Source of the DNA: Pseudomonadota bacterium
Lineage (GTDB): Bacteria > Pseudomonadota > Alphaproteobacteria > Rhodospirillales > Casp-alpha2
Assembly (NCBI GenBank): GCA_022564115.1
Contig: JADFMB010000007.1
Coordinates: 1 to 33,413 of the forward strand
Direction of reading: 5' to 3'
DNA: 33,413 nt
The translations under genes were made by a program, and so were the position numbers. Positions 1 to 8,677 of this stretch are shown piece by piece. The notes below the pieces were generated by a model. It worked only from the letters and a program-made list of their open reading frames with translations. It was not told the DNA's origin and made no database searches. Every line of letters starts with the position of its first letter. Position 1 is the stretch's first letter.

Positions 1-176
1 AACCCGATCAGGAACATGCCCCCGGCAGACACCCGGACGGACCGGCCGTCGATGAAAACCTTGGCCCCCGGCTCGGTGGTGCCGATCACCAGCCCGCCCT
101 GGACCAAGGGCCCGTCGAGGGAAAGGCTGCCGGCGGCGGCGATGCCCGGCAGCCAGCAGGCCAGGAACACGCCCAT
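1..176 (-). CDS. N-terminal part of an M23-type metallopeptidase-like secreted protein (truncated by window edge)
   Basis: Reverse complement from ATG at 176 reads MGVFLACWLPGIAAAGSLSLDGPLVQGGLVIGTTEPGAKVFIDGRSVRVSAGGMFLIGF, with a signal-like N-terminus. It lies downstream of xseA. An alternative GTG start is at 182. The M23 assignment rests on remembered neighbourhood and N-terminal motif. Confidence 0.6.
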   Translation of the reverse strand, partial: MGVFLACWLPGIAAAGSLSLDGPLVQGGLVIGTTEPGAKVFIDGRSVRVSAGGMFLIG

Positions 177-232
177 GAACACGCCCTGGGCCCCCCAGCG
201 CCTCCCCCTGTGTCCCCCGGGGCACCACCTCG

Positions 233-1708
233 TCAAAACAATTTCCCCTGGCGGGCGTCGCCGGTTTTGGCTTTCGGCTTGCCGGATTTCCGGGCCGGTT
301 TTTTTCTTTTGGCCCCTTTGCCGCCGGCCTCCTCCACCGTCGCCTTGGCGACGCCGTCATGGAAGCCGAGCCGGACGCCCATGCCGGGGCTGAGCTTGGC
401 GACGGAATCCAGCGGCCGGTCGGCGGCGTCGGAAACCAGCACGAATCCCCGTTCCAGGACCCGCTGATAAGAAAAGCTCTCCAACAGGGCGGCGGCCTTT
501 TTCAGGGCCTGGCGGTGTTCGGTGAGGACCGCCTTGGCGGCCGCCTTCAGCGCCCGGGCCTCGCGCTTCAACAGGCCCTTGGCGTGGTTGACTTGCTGCT
601 GCGGTTTCGGAATTTCGGCCGCCAGCCGGGCCAGGTCCGCGCGCCGGCTTTCGATGCCGAAGCCGAAGGCGTTGTTCAGCCTGTCGGTCCAGTCGTCGAG
701 CCGCTGCACCAGTTCTTCCGTCAGTCGGCTTAAATCGGGCAGGCCCCGGGCCAGGCCATCGAGGCGGGTGCGGCCGTCCCGCAACAGCCGTCCCGCGGCG
801 CCGACCAGCCGCGCGCCCAGGTCTTCCACCAGGGCCAAAAGATCGGCCCGGACCGGCACCGCCATCTCGGCCGCCGCGCTCGGCGTCGGTGCGCGTTCAT
901 CGGCGGCGAAATCGATCAGCGTGGTGTCGGTTTCGTGCCCGATCGCCGAAATCAGCGGGATGGCGCTTGCCGCCGCGGCGCGGACGACGATTTCCTCGTT
1001 GAAGGCCATCAGGTCCTCGAGGCTGCCGCCGCCCCGGGCGACGATCAGCACGTCCGGCCGGGGAACCCTGTCCCTGGGGGAAATCCGGTTGAAGCCTTCG
1101 ATGGCGGCGGCGATCTCGGCCGCCGCCTTGTCGCCCTGTACCGTCACCGGCCATAACAGCACCCGGCGGGGAAAGCGGTCGTCGAGCCGGTGCAGGATGT
1201 CGCGGATCACGGCGCCGGTTTCCGAGGTGACGACGCCGATGACGTCGGGCAGGAACGGCAGCGGCTTCTTGGCCTCGGGATCGAACAGGCCATCCGCCGC
1301 CAGCTTCTTTCGCCGCTCCTCCAGGAGCTTCAGCAACGCCCCTTCACCGGCCAGTTCCAGGGCGTCGACGACAAGCTGATAGCTGGAGCGCTGGCTGTAG
1401 GTGGAGAGCCTTCCCGTCGCCACCACCTCCATGCCGATTTCGGGCTCGAGGCTCAGGCGCGCCGCCGTGCCGCGCCAGCACACCCCGTCGAGCACCGCGT
1501 CCTCGTCCTTGAGGGTCAGATAGATGTGCCCCGAGGCCGCCCGCGTGCACCGGGAAATCTCGCCCCGGACCCGAACCCGGGGATAAGTCTCCTCGACGGT
1601 GCGTTTCAGCAGCGCCGAAATCTCCCCCACGGTCAAGATCGGCGGGCTTTGATCGGCGTCAAGGCCGGAGCTTAAATCTTCGACAATGCTAGTTGGATGA
1701 TCGCTCAT
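233..1708 (-). CDS. xseA: Exodeoxyribonuclease VII large subunit
   Basis: Protein has an OB-fold N-terminus ([36 protein letters not shown]) and the motifs [22 protein letters not shown] and [22 protein letters not shown]...[28 protein letters not shown]. Start taken at MSDHPTS. Confidence 0.96.
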   Translation of the reverse strand: MSDHPTSIVEDLSSGLDADQSPPILTVGEISALLKRTVEETYPRVRVRGEISRCTRAASGHIYLTLKDEDAVLDGVCWRGTAARLSLEPEIGMEVVATGRLSTYSQRSSYQLVVDALELAGEGALLKLLEERRKKLAADGLFDPEAKKPLPFLPDVIGVVTSETGAVIRDILHRLDDRFPRRVLLWPVTVQGDKAAAEIAAAIEGFNRISPRDRVPRPDVLIVARGGGSLEDLMAFNEEIVVRAAAASAIPLISAIGHETDTTLIDFAADERAPTPSAAAEMAVPVRADLLALVEDLGARLVGAAGRLLRDGRTRLDGLARGLPDLSRLTEELVQRLDDWTDRLNNAFGFGIESRRADLARLAAEIPKPQQQVNHAKGLLKREARALKAAAKAVLTEHRQALKKAAALLESFSYQRVLERGFVLVSDAADRPLDSVAKLSPGMGVRLGFHDGVAKATVEEAGGKGAKRKKPARKSGKPKAKTGDARQGKLF

Positions 1709-1756
1709 GATTGCAGTATGTATGATACTCAAGGATTACAGAAGGAAGCGAATTCC

Positions 1757-3028
1757 ATGAAGGTTCTGGTGATCGGATCGGGCGGCCGCGAGCATTCCCT
1801 GTGCTGGGCGATCGCCAAATCCGACAACTGCGACGAGCTTTACTGCGCGCCGGGCAACGCCGGTATCGATCAGGTCGCCATCACCGTTCCCATACCCGTC
1901 GACGACCTCGACGCGATCATGGATTTCGTCCGCGACAACGGCGTCGATTTCGTCGTCGTCGGACCCGAAGGCCCCCTGGTGGCCGGCCTGGTGGACCGGC
2001 TGGAGGACGCCGGCATCAAGGCCTTCGGCCCCACCGCGCGGGCCGCCGAGCTGGAAGGCTCCAAGGGCCTGACCAAGGACCTGTGCGCCAAGTATTCGAT
2101 CCCGACCGCCGATTACGCCCGCTTCGACGAGCCCGACGCGGCCAAGGAATACATCCGCGTCCACGGCGCCCCCATCGTCGTCAAGGCCGACGGCCTGGCC
2201 GCCGGCAAGGGGGTGATCCTGTGCCGCAACGAAAACGAGGCCTATGCCGCCATCGACCACATGATGACCGAAGCCGCCTTCGGCGAGGCCGGCGCCGAGG
2301 TGGTGATCGAGGAAATGCTGGTCGGCGAGGAGGCCAGCTTCTTCGCCCTGGTCGACGGCCAGACCGCGCTGCCGCTGGTCGCCGCCCAGGACCACAAGGC
2401 GGTGTTCGACGGCGACGAAGGCCCCAACACCGGCGGCATGGGGGCCTATACCCCGGCGCCGGTGATCACCGCCGACATGGAAAGGCGGATCATGGACGAA
2501 ATCATCAACCCCACCATCCGGGGCGCTTCCGCCGACGGCCGCCCCTACAAGGGTGTCCTCTACGCCGGGCTGATGATTACCGAAAAGGGGCCGGAACTGA
2601 TCGAATACAACGTCCGGTTCGGCGATCCGGAATGCCAGCCGATGATGATGCGGCTCAAGTCCGACGCGCTTGAGATGCTGCTCGCCTGCGCCGAGGGCCG
2701 GCTCGACAAGATCACCCTCGATTGGCGCGATGACGCCGCGCTGACCGTGGTCATGGCCACCGAAGGCTATCCCGGCGCCTACGCAAAAGGGTCCGAGATC
2801 AAGGGCCTGGAGGAGGCCGGCAGGCTCAAGGACGTTGTAATTTTCCATGCCGGCACCCGCGAAGACGATGGCAGGATCCTTGCCGACGGCGGCCGGGTGC
2901 TGAACGTGACGGCCCTGGGAAAGACCATCGGCGACGCCCAGAAGCGCGCTTACAGGGCCATCGGCCATATCGACTGGCCGGAAGGCTTCTGCCGTTCCGA
3001 CATCGGCTGGCGGGCGGCCGGGGGCTGA
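1757..3028 (+). CDS. purD: Phosphoribosylamine-glycine ligase (GARS)
   Basis: [19 protein letters not shown]...[14 protein letters not shown]...[13 protein letters not shown]...[13 protein letters not shown]...RFGDPECQ. Start taken at MKVLVIG. Confidence 0.97.
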   Translation: MKVLVIGSGGREHSLCWAIAKSDNCDELYCAPGNAGIDQVAITVPIPVDDLDAIMDFVRDNGVDFVVVGPEGPLVAGLVDRLEDAGIKAFGPTARAAELEGSKGLTKDLCAKYSIPTADYARFDEPDAAKEYIRVHGAPIVVKADGLAAGKGVILCRNENEAYAAIDHMMTEAAFGEAGAEVVIEEMLVGEEASFFALVDGQTALPLVAAQDHKAVFDGDEGPNTGGMGAYTPAPVITADMERRIMDEIINPTIRGASADGRPYKGVLYAGLMITEKGPELIEYNVRFGDPECQPMMMRLKSDALEMLLACAEGRLDKITLDWRDDAALTVVMATEGYPGAYAKGSEIKGLEEAGRLKDVVIFHAGTREDDGRILADGGRVLNVTALGKTIGDAQKRAYRAIGHIDWPEGFCRSDIGWRAAGG

Positions 3029-3126
3029 GGTTTCCGTTGCCGCCCTTTCACCCGCCCTTTCATATGAGGCCGGGGCCGCTTATATAGTCGTCAACCGGAA
3101 AACACCGAAGATAAGGGAGGAAACCC

Positions 3127-3459
3127 ATGGCAACCGACATGGACGACACCACGCGCACCGAGCTCGAAGCGGCCGCCTTTCGCGGCCTGGTCGAGCACCT
3201 TCGCAAACGCACCGACGTCCAGAACATCGACATCATGAGCCTGGCCGGGTTCTGCCGGAACTGCCTTTCCAAATGGTACCGGGCGGCGGCCGGGGAAAGG
3301 GGCCTGGACATGACCTACGACGAGGCCCGCGAGATCGTCTACGGCATGCCCTACGGCGAGTGGAAGGACAAGTACCAGACAGAATCGACCGACCAGCAGA
3401 AGCAGTTGTTCGAGGACACCAAGCCGCTGCACGCCGACATCAGCGGCCACGCTAAATAA
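3127..3459 (+). CDS. DUF1244 family small protein
   Basis: 110 aa ORF with GFCRNCLSKWYRAAAGERGLDMTYDEAREIVYGMPYGEWKDKYQ. Preceded by an aagggaggaaa ribosome binding site. Confidence 0.85.
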   Translation: MATDMDDTTRTELEAAAFRGLVEHLRKRTDVQNIDIMSLAGFCRNCLSKWYRAAAGERGLDMTYDEAREIVYGMPYGEWKDKYQTESTDQQKQLFEDTKPLHADISGHAK

Positions 3460-3484
3460 ACCGCGAACAAACCGCCTTGGGCCG

Positions 3485-4528
3485 ATGGCCAATTTGACCT
3501 CCGACGGAATGATCCGCCCCGAGTTGTGGCCGAATTCCGGCTTCGGGCTGTTGGAGCGGGACGCCGACGGCCGGCTCGTGGTCACCGACGGCTTCCTCCG
3601 CGCCTACCTGGGGCGGCCCGAACTGGCGCCGGTGGCCGAATCGTGCGACGCCGAGCGCGCCCTTCACGCCCGCTTGCTGGACAACCCCCGCCTCGAGGTC
3701 GCCGACGGCGACATCCGGAAGATCGAGGACGATGACGCGCGCGAGAACTACACCGTCATGCTCGGCTTCCGCGACAGGCTGCTCGGGGCCGGCACCGTCG
3801 AAGGCTGTTACCTGAGCCTTTTCCAGTCCGGCGACGTGACCCTGCCGGGATTGTTCGTCGATCAAATGGCGCACGTCATCGTCCGCAACATCCTCGACGA
3901 GGCCACCGATCCGTTCCAGGCCCGGGCCGGCGAATTGCTGTTCCGCGAACAGAACGCCACCATCGAGCAGGGCGCCATCCTGCTCGGCGATACCGAGACC
4001 GTCGAGATGCTGGCCACCACCGGCGGCATGGGCAGCCTCGGCAAGCTGGTGGTCACGGGCGGCGTCAAGCCGAAGCAGGTGAACCTGGACGTGTTGCAGC
4101 CGGAATCCGCCGACATCTATTGGGACCGCAACGAACGCCACGACACGGTGCTCGACGTTTCATTCACCCGCCCGGGGCTGGAGGCGCTGTGCCGGGTGCT
4201 GGAGGCCTGGATCGACCATTTCCTCGCCACCCGCGTTTCCATCCAGCCGGTCGGCAAGATTGCCGACGAGCGCTGGGTCTGGCATGTCGGCCTGGACAAG
4301 GAATCGTCGGCGATCCTGAACGACCTCTATAAAGGCATCGACGTCGCCGAGGACCGCATGCAAAGGGTGCTGAGCCTGTTTCGGATGGAATTCGAGGATG
4401 CCAACCAGATGCGTTCCGACATCGCCGGGCGGCCGGTCTATATGGCGCTGTCGATGACGCCGGAGAAGAAGGTGCGCCTGAAGCCGCAGAACCTTCTGGT
4501 CAACCTGCCGTTGGCCCGGGAGTCCTGA
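3485..4528 (+). CDS. Conserved hypothetical protein (possibly DUF6352 family; name tentative)
   Basis: 347 aa ORF with alphaproteobacterial codon bias, co-directional with the DUF1244 gene and with a short gap. Confidence 0.75.
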   Translation: MANLTSDGMIRPELWPNSGFGLLERDADGRLVVTDGFLRAYLGRPELAPVAESCDAERALHARLLDNPRLEVADGDIRKIEDDDARENYTVMLGFRDRLLGAGTVEGCYLSLFQSGDVTLPGLFVDQMAHVIVRNILDEATDPFQARAGELLFREQNATIEQGAILLGDTETVEMLATTGGMGSLGKLVVTGGVKPKQVNLDVLQPESADIYWDRNERHDTVLDVSFTRPGLEALCRVLEAWIDHFLATRVSIQPVGKIADERWVWHVGLDKESSAILNDLYKGIDVAEDRMQRVLSLFRMEFEDANQMRSDIAGRPVYMALSMTPEKKVRLKPQNLLVNLPLARES

Positions 4529-4600
4529 AACCCAAGCCTGGCCTGGCTTTCCGGGACGAAAAGCCCGCCAACCGTATTATGGAAAATTCCGGCCGAAAAG

Positions 4601-4640
4601 TCCGCATTAGTCCGCATTAGTCCGCATTAGTCCGCATTTA
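4601..4640. repeat. Short tandem repeat, unit TCCGCATTAG, about 3.9 copies
   Basis: tccgcattag tccgcattag tccgcattag tccgcattta read directly. Confidence 0.95.
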
Positions 4641-4756
4641 GAATCCACGCACGAAAAAGCGCCGCCGCGATCAGTTTTTCCTATTCACCATGTCAAAGAA
4701 CGAAAACAGAACATAATCACCAACAGCGAGGATGTCAAGGGTAATGCTCTGAGGCA

Positions 4757-5665
4757 TTATCCTTTAAAAATAGTATCTCTGTGATACTCCAAAAAATGCC
4801 GATGGGGGCGTGATAAAGGATTTTCAGGAAGTAAAATTTTTTGATCGGGATGAAACATTCTTTTCATTTGGTCAGGAACCAGTTTCTCGGCGGTTAAAAT
4901 TTCGTAGTCGTCCGTAAGAGAAATCAGACCTCTATCAAACATCCAATGAACGGTCCGAGATAGAGCTACCCCGTTACGGACAGAATCCGGTCCATTATGA
5001 CCACCACCAACAGGGCGGATGTGGGCGGCTTCAATTTCGCACCGGCCACCTCCATTAATGAGTTTTAGACCTGTTATTGCGCAGGTTGAATCATAAGCAG
5101 ATCTCACATTTTTCTTGAACGCAATATCGCGAAACGGACGTTTAATTAATTGTTCGGTGATTGGGCGCTGGAAGGGTAATTGCTCCTCCATTAACCCGGG
5201 TTGATGATGCTTTGATAAGGGTAATTCCAACTCGCCAATAACGGCTGCAAATCCGGCTTCAAGGATGAGGCTATATTCATCTTCCGGAATTTCTCTGACA
5301 GCGTTCTGAAAAACACCGGTAGCAGTTTCACCTTGTGAGTTTCTCAGTGCGCTTTCATAGAAATGATCGCCCTCGCGAAAGGGTACGGGCCGATCAAATT
5401 CAATATAGCCTGATACATCAGCATAAAAATGATCTTGGTGTTGGGGGTCATTTCGAATCTTACCAACTTGCGCTATCGCAAAATATGCCTTCCGCCCATC
5501 ACGACGAGAAGAACCATCACCAATTCGGCTGGGTTCATAATAGACGATCCAATCGCCAACCGTTTTTTCTACGCGTTTAAGATATTGCTTTGGAAAATGA
5601 TAAAAATTTTCCGGAAGATCATCGTAGCTTGGATTAACCCGTGTCGTAAAAATTGCTTTAGACAT
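4757..5665 (-). CDS. HNH endonuclease with N-terminal PUA/EVE-like domain; putative modification-dependent restriction endonuclease
   Basis: C-terminal HNH signature CAITGLKLINGGGRCEIEAAHIRPVGGGHNGPDSVRNGVALSRTVHWMFDRGLISL. The N-terminal YHFPKQYLKRVEKTVGDWIVYYEP...AYFAIAQVGKI resembles EVE-like domains. The region is visibly AT-richer than its neighbours. Confidence 0.8.
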   Translation of the reverse strand: MSKAIFTTRVNPSYDDLPENFYHFPKQYLKRVEKTVGDWIVYYEPSRIGDGSSRRDGRKAYFAIAQVGKIRNDPQHQDHFYADVSGYIEFDRPVPFREGDHFYESALRNSQGETATGVFQNAVREIPEDEYSLILEAGFAAVIGELELPLSKHHQPGLMEEQLPFQRPITEQLIKRPFRDIAFKKNVRSAYDSTCAITGLKLINGGGRCEIEAAHIRPVGGGHNGPDSVRNGVALSRTVHWMFDRGLISLTDDYEILTAEKLVPDQMKRMFHPDQKILLPENPLSRPHRHFLEYHRDTIFKG

Positions 5666-5775
5666 GATAAAGCACAGGCTTTGGTTGATGAAGAAACTAG
5701 GTTGCTGTTGGCAGCTTTGTTTTTCAAGGATTTAAAAAAATATACGTAACCTTGGATGCAGCAATTCTGCTCCCC

Positions 5776-6246
5776 CTACCGCTTGCCCTTGAAGAAATCC
5801 TTCAGCAGCGCCGCCGCTTCCGTCTCGCCGAGGCCGCCGACGACTTCCGGCTTGTGGTGGCAGGTAGCGTGGGTGAAAACCCTGGCGCCGTGTTCGACGC
5901 CGCCCGATTTGGGGTCGTAGGCGCCGAAATAGAGCCGCCGGATGCGGGCCAGGGAAAGCGCCTGGGCGCACATGGCGCAGGGCTCCAGCGTCACGTAAAG
6001 GTCCATGCCGTCGAGCCGGGGTTCGCCTTGGGTTTGGGTGGCTTCCCTGATCGCCAGCATCTCGGCGTGGGCCGTGGGATCGGCCCGTTCCTCGACCCGG
6101 TTGCCGGCCTGGGCCAGCAGGCGTCCGGTCCGGCCGTCGACGATGACGGCGCCGACCGGCACCTCGCCGCGATCACGGGCGGCCTCGGCCTGGCGTAGCG
6201 CCAGCTCCATGGGCGGGGGTTCAGACTTGTTGTAGGGCTTGTTCAT
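5776..6246 (-). CDS. tadA: tRNA-specific adenosine deaminase
   Basis: Deaminase motifs DPTAHAEMLAIREA and LYVTLEPCAMCAQALSLARIRRLYFGAYDPKSGGVEHG. Start taken at MNKPYNKS. Confidence 0.95.
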   Translation of the reverse strand: MNKPYNKSEPPPMELALRQAEAARDRGEVPVGAVIVDGRTGRLLAQAGNRVEERADPTAHAEMLAIREATQTQGEPRLDGMDLYVTLEPCAMCAQALSLARIRRLYFGAYDPKSGGVEHGARVFTHATCHHKPEVVGGLGETEAAALLKDFFKGKR

Positions 6247-6498
6247 GGCCCAAACCCTGCCCCCGGGTGGTGGCGGCGTCAAGGGTCGCGGCCCACGTGG
6301 GATAAGGTAATAAAAAGATAACTGAGAAATGTATATGCATTAAAAAATGGCTGATAATCAGGTTTTTTAAAGATAAAATTAGTAAAATTTTTTAACATTA
6401 TTAATGTATATACACTTTTCTTAAAGCCTTTTGGCCTTCCTGGCTTGAGGCGCGGGGGACTCTTGCGGGAGGACGGGGCGCGACATAGAGTGCGAACC

Positions 6499-7293
6499 AT
6501 GGCCGCCAAAACAAAAACCCCTGTCACGCAAAAGCCCGAGCGCGTCGCCAAGGTGATGGCCCGGGCCGGGCTGTGCTCGAGGCGCGAGGCCGAACGTTGG
6601 ATCGCCGCCGGGCGCGTCGCCGTCGACGGCAAGACCCTGAGCACTCCCGCCGTCGTGGTGACGCAAGACAACATCGTGACCGTGGATGGCGAACCGATCC
6701 CGCCCGCCGCGCCCATGCGCCTGTGGCGGTATCACAAGCCGCCCGGCCTGGTCACCAGCCACGGCGATCCCCAGGGCCGGCCCACCGTGTTTGAGAAGTT
6801 GACGGAAACGCTGCCCCGGGTGGTCTCCGTCGGGCGGCTCGATTTGAACTCCGAAGGACTGCTTTTGCTGACCAACGACGGCGGCCTGGCACGGCGGCTT
6901 GAACTGCCGGCCACCGGCTGGACGCGGCGCTACCGGGTCCGCGTCCACGGCATCGTCGACGAAAAGAAATTGAAGGGTTTGGAAAACGGCGTCACCGTTT
7001 CCGGCATCAAATACGGGCCGATCCGCGCCCAGTTGGACAAGCAGAGCCGCGCCAATGCCTGGCTGACGGTATCGCTGGAGGAAGGGCGTAATCGTGAGAT
7101 CAGAAAAGTGATGGAGCATATGGGCCTGGAGGTGAACCGGCTGATCCGGCTCGCCTACGGGCCGTTTCAGCTCGGCAACCTGAAGCGCGGCCAGACATCG
7201 GAGATCACCGGCAAGGTCTTGCGGGAGCAGTTGGGGGAGCAAGAGGCGCGGACGGCCGGAGGCCGGACAGGGAAAAATCGGGGGGAAGGATAA
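6499..7293 (+). CDS. Pseudouridine synthase, RluB/RsuA-type with S4 domain
   Basis: S4-like RVAKVMARAGLCSRREAERWIAAGRVAVDG; catalytic region VGRLDLNSEGLLLLTNDGGLARRLELP; EGRNREIRKVMEHMGLEVNRLIRLAYGPF. Confidence 0.94.
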   Translation: MAAKTKTPVTQKPERVAKVMARAGLCSRREAERWIAAGRVAVDGKTLSTPAVVVTQDNIVTVDGEPIPPAAPMRLWRYHKPPGLVTSHGDPQGRPTVFEKLTETLPRVVSVGRLDLNSEGLLLLTNDGGLARRLELPATGWTRRYRVRVHGIVDEKKLKGLENGVTVSGIKYGPIRAQLDKQSRANAWLTVSLEEGRNREIRKVMEHMGLEVNRLIRLAYGPFQLGNLKRGQTSEITGKVLREQLGEQEARTAGGRTGKNRGEG

Positions 7294-7868
7294 TGCGCAT
7301 CGTCGGCGGCGCCCTGAGGGGCCGGACCCTGAAAGCGCCCCGGGATTCCCAAGGCGGCCGGGAATTGCGCCCGACCGCCGACCGGGTCCGGGAATCGCTG
7401 TTCAACGTCCTCGCCCACGGGGCCGGGGGGATCGACCTGGAGGGCGTGACCGTCATCGACGTCTTCGCCGGCACCGGCGCTTTGGGGTTGGAGGCGATGT
7501 CGCGCGGCGCCGGGCACGGCGTCTTCATCGACAACGACGGGGCCGCGCTGACCTTGGCGCGCAAGAACGCCGGGGCTTTGGGGCTCGGCCGCAAGGTGAC
7601 CATGTTGAGGCTCGACGCCGCCCGCCTGCCGCCGCCGCCCCGCATCGCCAAGACGCCGGGGGGATTGGCGTTCCTCGATCCGCCCTACGATTCGGGCCTG
7701 GTGGTGCCGGCGCTCTTGGGATTGGCGGACAAGGGCTGGCTGGTTGAGGGCGCCGTCGCCGTCGCCGAGGTCGCGGCCAAGGAGGCCCTGGAGCCGCCGA
7801 AGGGGTTCGAGATCTTCGACGAACGCCCCTACGGCGCCGCCCGGCTGGTGTTCCTGCGAAGGGTCTAG
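7293..7868 (+). CDS. rsmD: 16S rRNA (guanine966-N2)-methyltransferase
   Basis: MRIVGGALRGRTLKAP...LRPTADRVRESLFNVL...VIDVFAGTGALGLEAMSRGA and LAFLDPPYDSGL. Start codon overlaps the end of the preceding gene. Confidence 0.95.
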   Translation: MRIVGGALRGRTLKAPRDSQGGRELRPTADRVRESLFNVLAHGAGGIDLEGVTVIDVFAGTGALGLEAMSRGAGHGVFIDNDGAALTLARKNAGALGLGRKVTMLRLDAARLPPPPRIAKTPGGLAFLDPPYDSGLVVPALLGLADKGWLVEGAVAVAEVAAKEALEPPKGFEIFDERPYGAARLVFLRRV

Positions 7869-8665
7869 GCGCTGGCGCCCCTGAGGTCGGCGATCCCGGT
7901 CATCCGGAAGCGGAGGTCGATTTGCCGGGTGATTTCGGGCCGGGGCGCGATGTCCCAGGTCCATTTCAGGCCCGTCGCCGGAAGGGTTGCCCCGAACAGC
8001 GGGTCGATTTCCCGCAACACCTCGTCGCCGTCGCAGATCACGCGCTGGCTTTCCGTCAACAGGCAGACCCGGCCCGGCAGCGCCGCCAGCAGCTCCAGGT
8101 GGTGATCGACGATGCGCCGGGCGAAGGCCTTGATGCCGTCTTCATCGTAGCCCTTGCCCTTTTTCTCCACCCAGCCCATGGGCAACAACGGCAGTTGCGT
8201 CAGCACGTTGGCCGACACCACCAGGTCGGCGTCGGCGAAAGCCCCGGCGTCGGCTTGCGGCGGCGGCAGGGGCCCGGCGCGGCCTTCGCGGACGTGGGTC
8301 CAGGTGGCGTCGGCCAGGCCGGTGATGTCGGCGGTCTCGAGGCGCACGTTGGTCATGTCATGGACCTTTTTCCGGGCCGCCGGCAAGTGGAAGATATCGA
8401 CCAGAACCACGTCGGAGAAAGTCTCGGAAAGTTCGGCCAAAGGAATATCCAGCAACAGCCCCGAGCCCAGGACAATGACCCGGTCATGAGAAATACCCTC
8501 GGCCGCGTCCCCGATCACCTTGTGGCAGTGTTCCAGGTGCGGCGCCCAGGCGTCTCGGCAGCGCCGGTGCCGGGCCTCGATGGCGATCAGTTCCCTGGCG
8601 TAGCCCATGTCCCGGATCGGCGCCGGGCAGGGCAGGGTCAGATGCTTGAACCACTCGGCCAGCAT
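7865..8665 (-). CDS. SAM-dependent methyltransferase-like hypothetical protein
   Basis: 266 aa ORF with a Rossmann-like segment (RVIVLGSGLLLDIPLAELSETFSDVVLVDIFHLPAAR). Lies directly downstream of mutL on the same strand. Confidence 0.65.
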   Translation of the reverse strand: MLAEWFKHLTLPCPAPIRDMGYARELIAIEARHRRCRDAWAPHLEHCHKVIGDAAEGISHDRVIVLGSGLLLDIPLAELSETFSDVVLVDIFHLPAARKKVHDMTNVRLETADITGLADATWTHVREGRAGPLPPPQADAGAFADADLVVSANVLTQLPLLPMGWVEKKGKGYDEDGIKAFARRIVDHHLELLAALPGRVCLLTESQRVICDGDEVLREIDPLFGATLPATGLKWTWDIAPRPEITRQIDLRFRMTGIADLRGASA

Positions 8666-8677
8666 GAGGGGTAATGA

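Noticed and set aside
1736-2968. 410-aa minus-strand ORF opposite purD
   Set aside because: Antisense shadow of purD.
4742-4759. TAATGC-TCTGAG-GCATTA hairpin at the 3' end of the HNH gene
   Set aside because: Stem is only 6 bp, overlaps the stop codon and has no T-tract on the minus-strand transcript, so it is not a convincing terminator.
5429-5749. 106-aa + strand ORF ending ...HDKAQALVDEETRLLLAALFFKDLKKYT
   Set aside because: Mostly antisense to the HNH gene. The tail looks superficially protein-like but has no start, ribosome binding site or recognisable family.
6340-6368. aaaaaatggctgataatcaggtttttt as a bidirectional terminator
   Set aside because: The core dyad leaves too short a loop for a stable stem, and the position between divergent gene starts makes a terminator unlikely.
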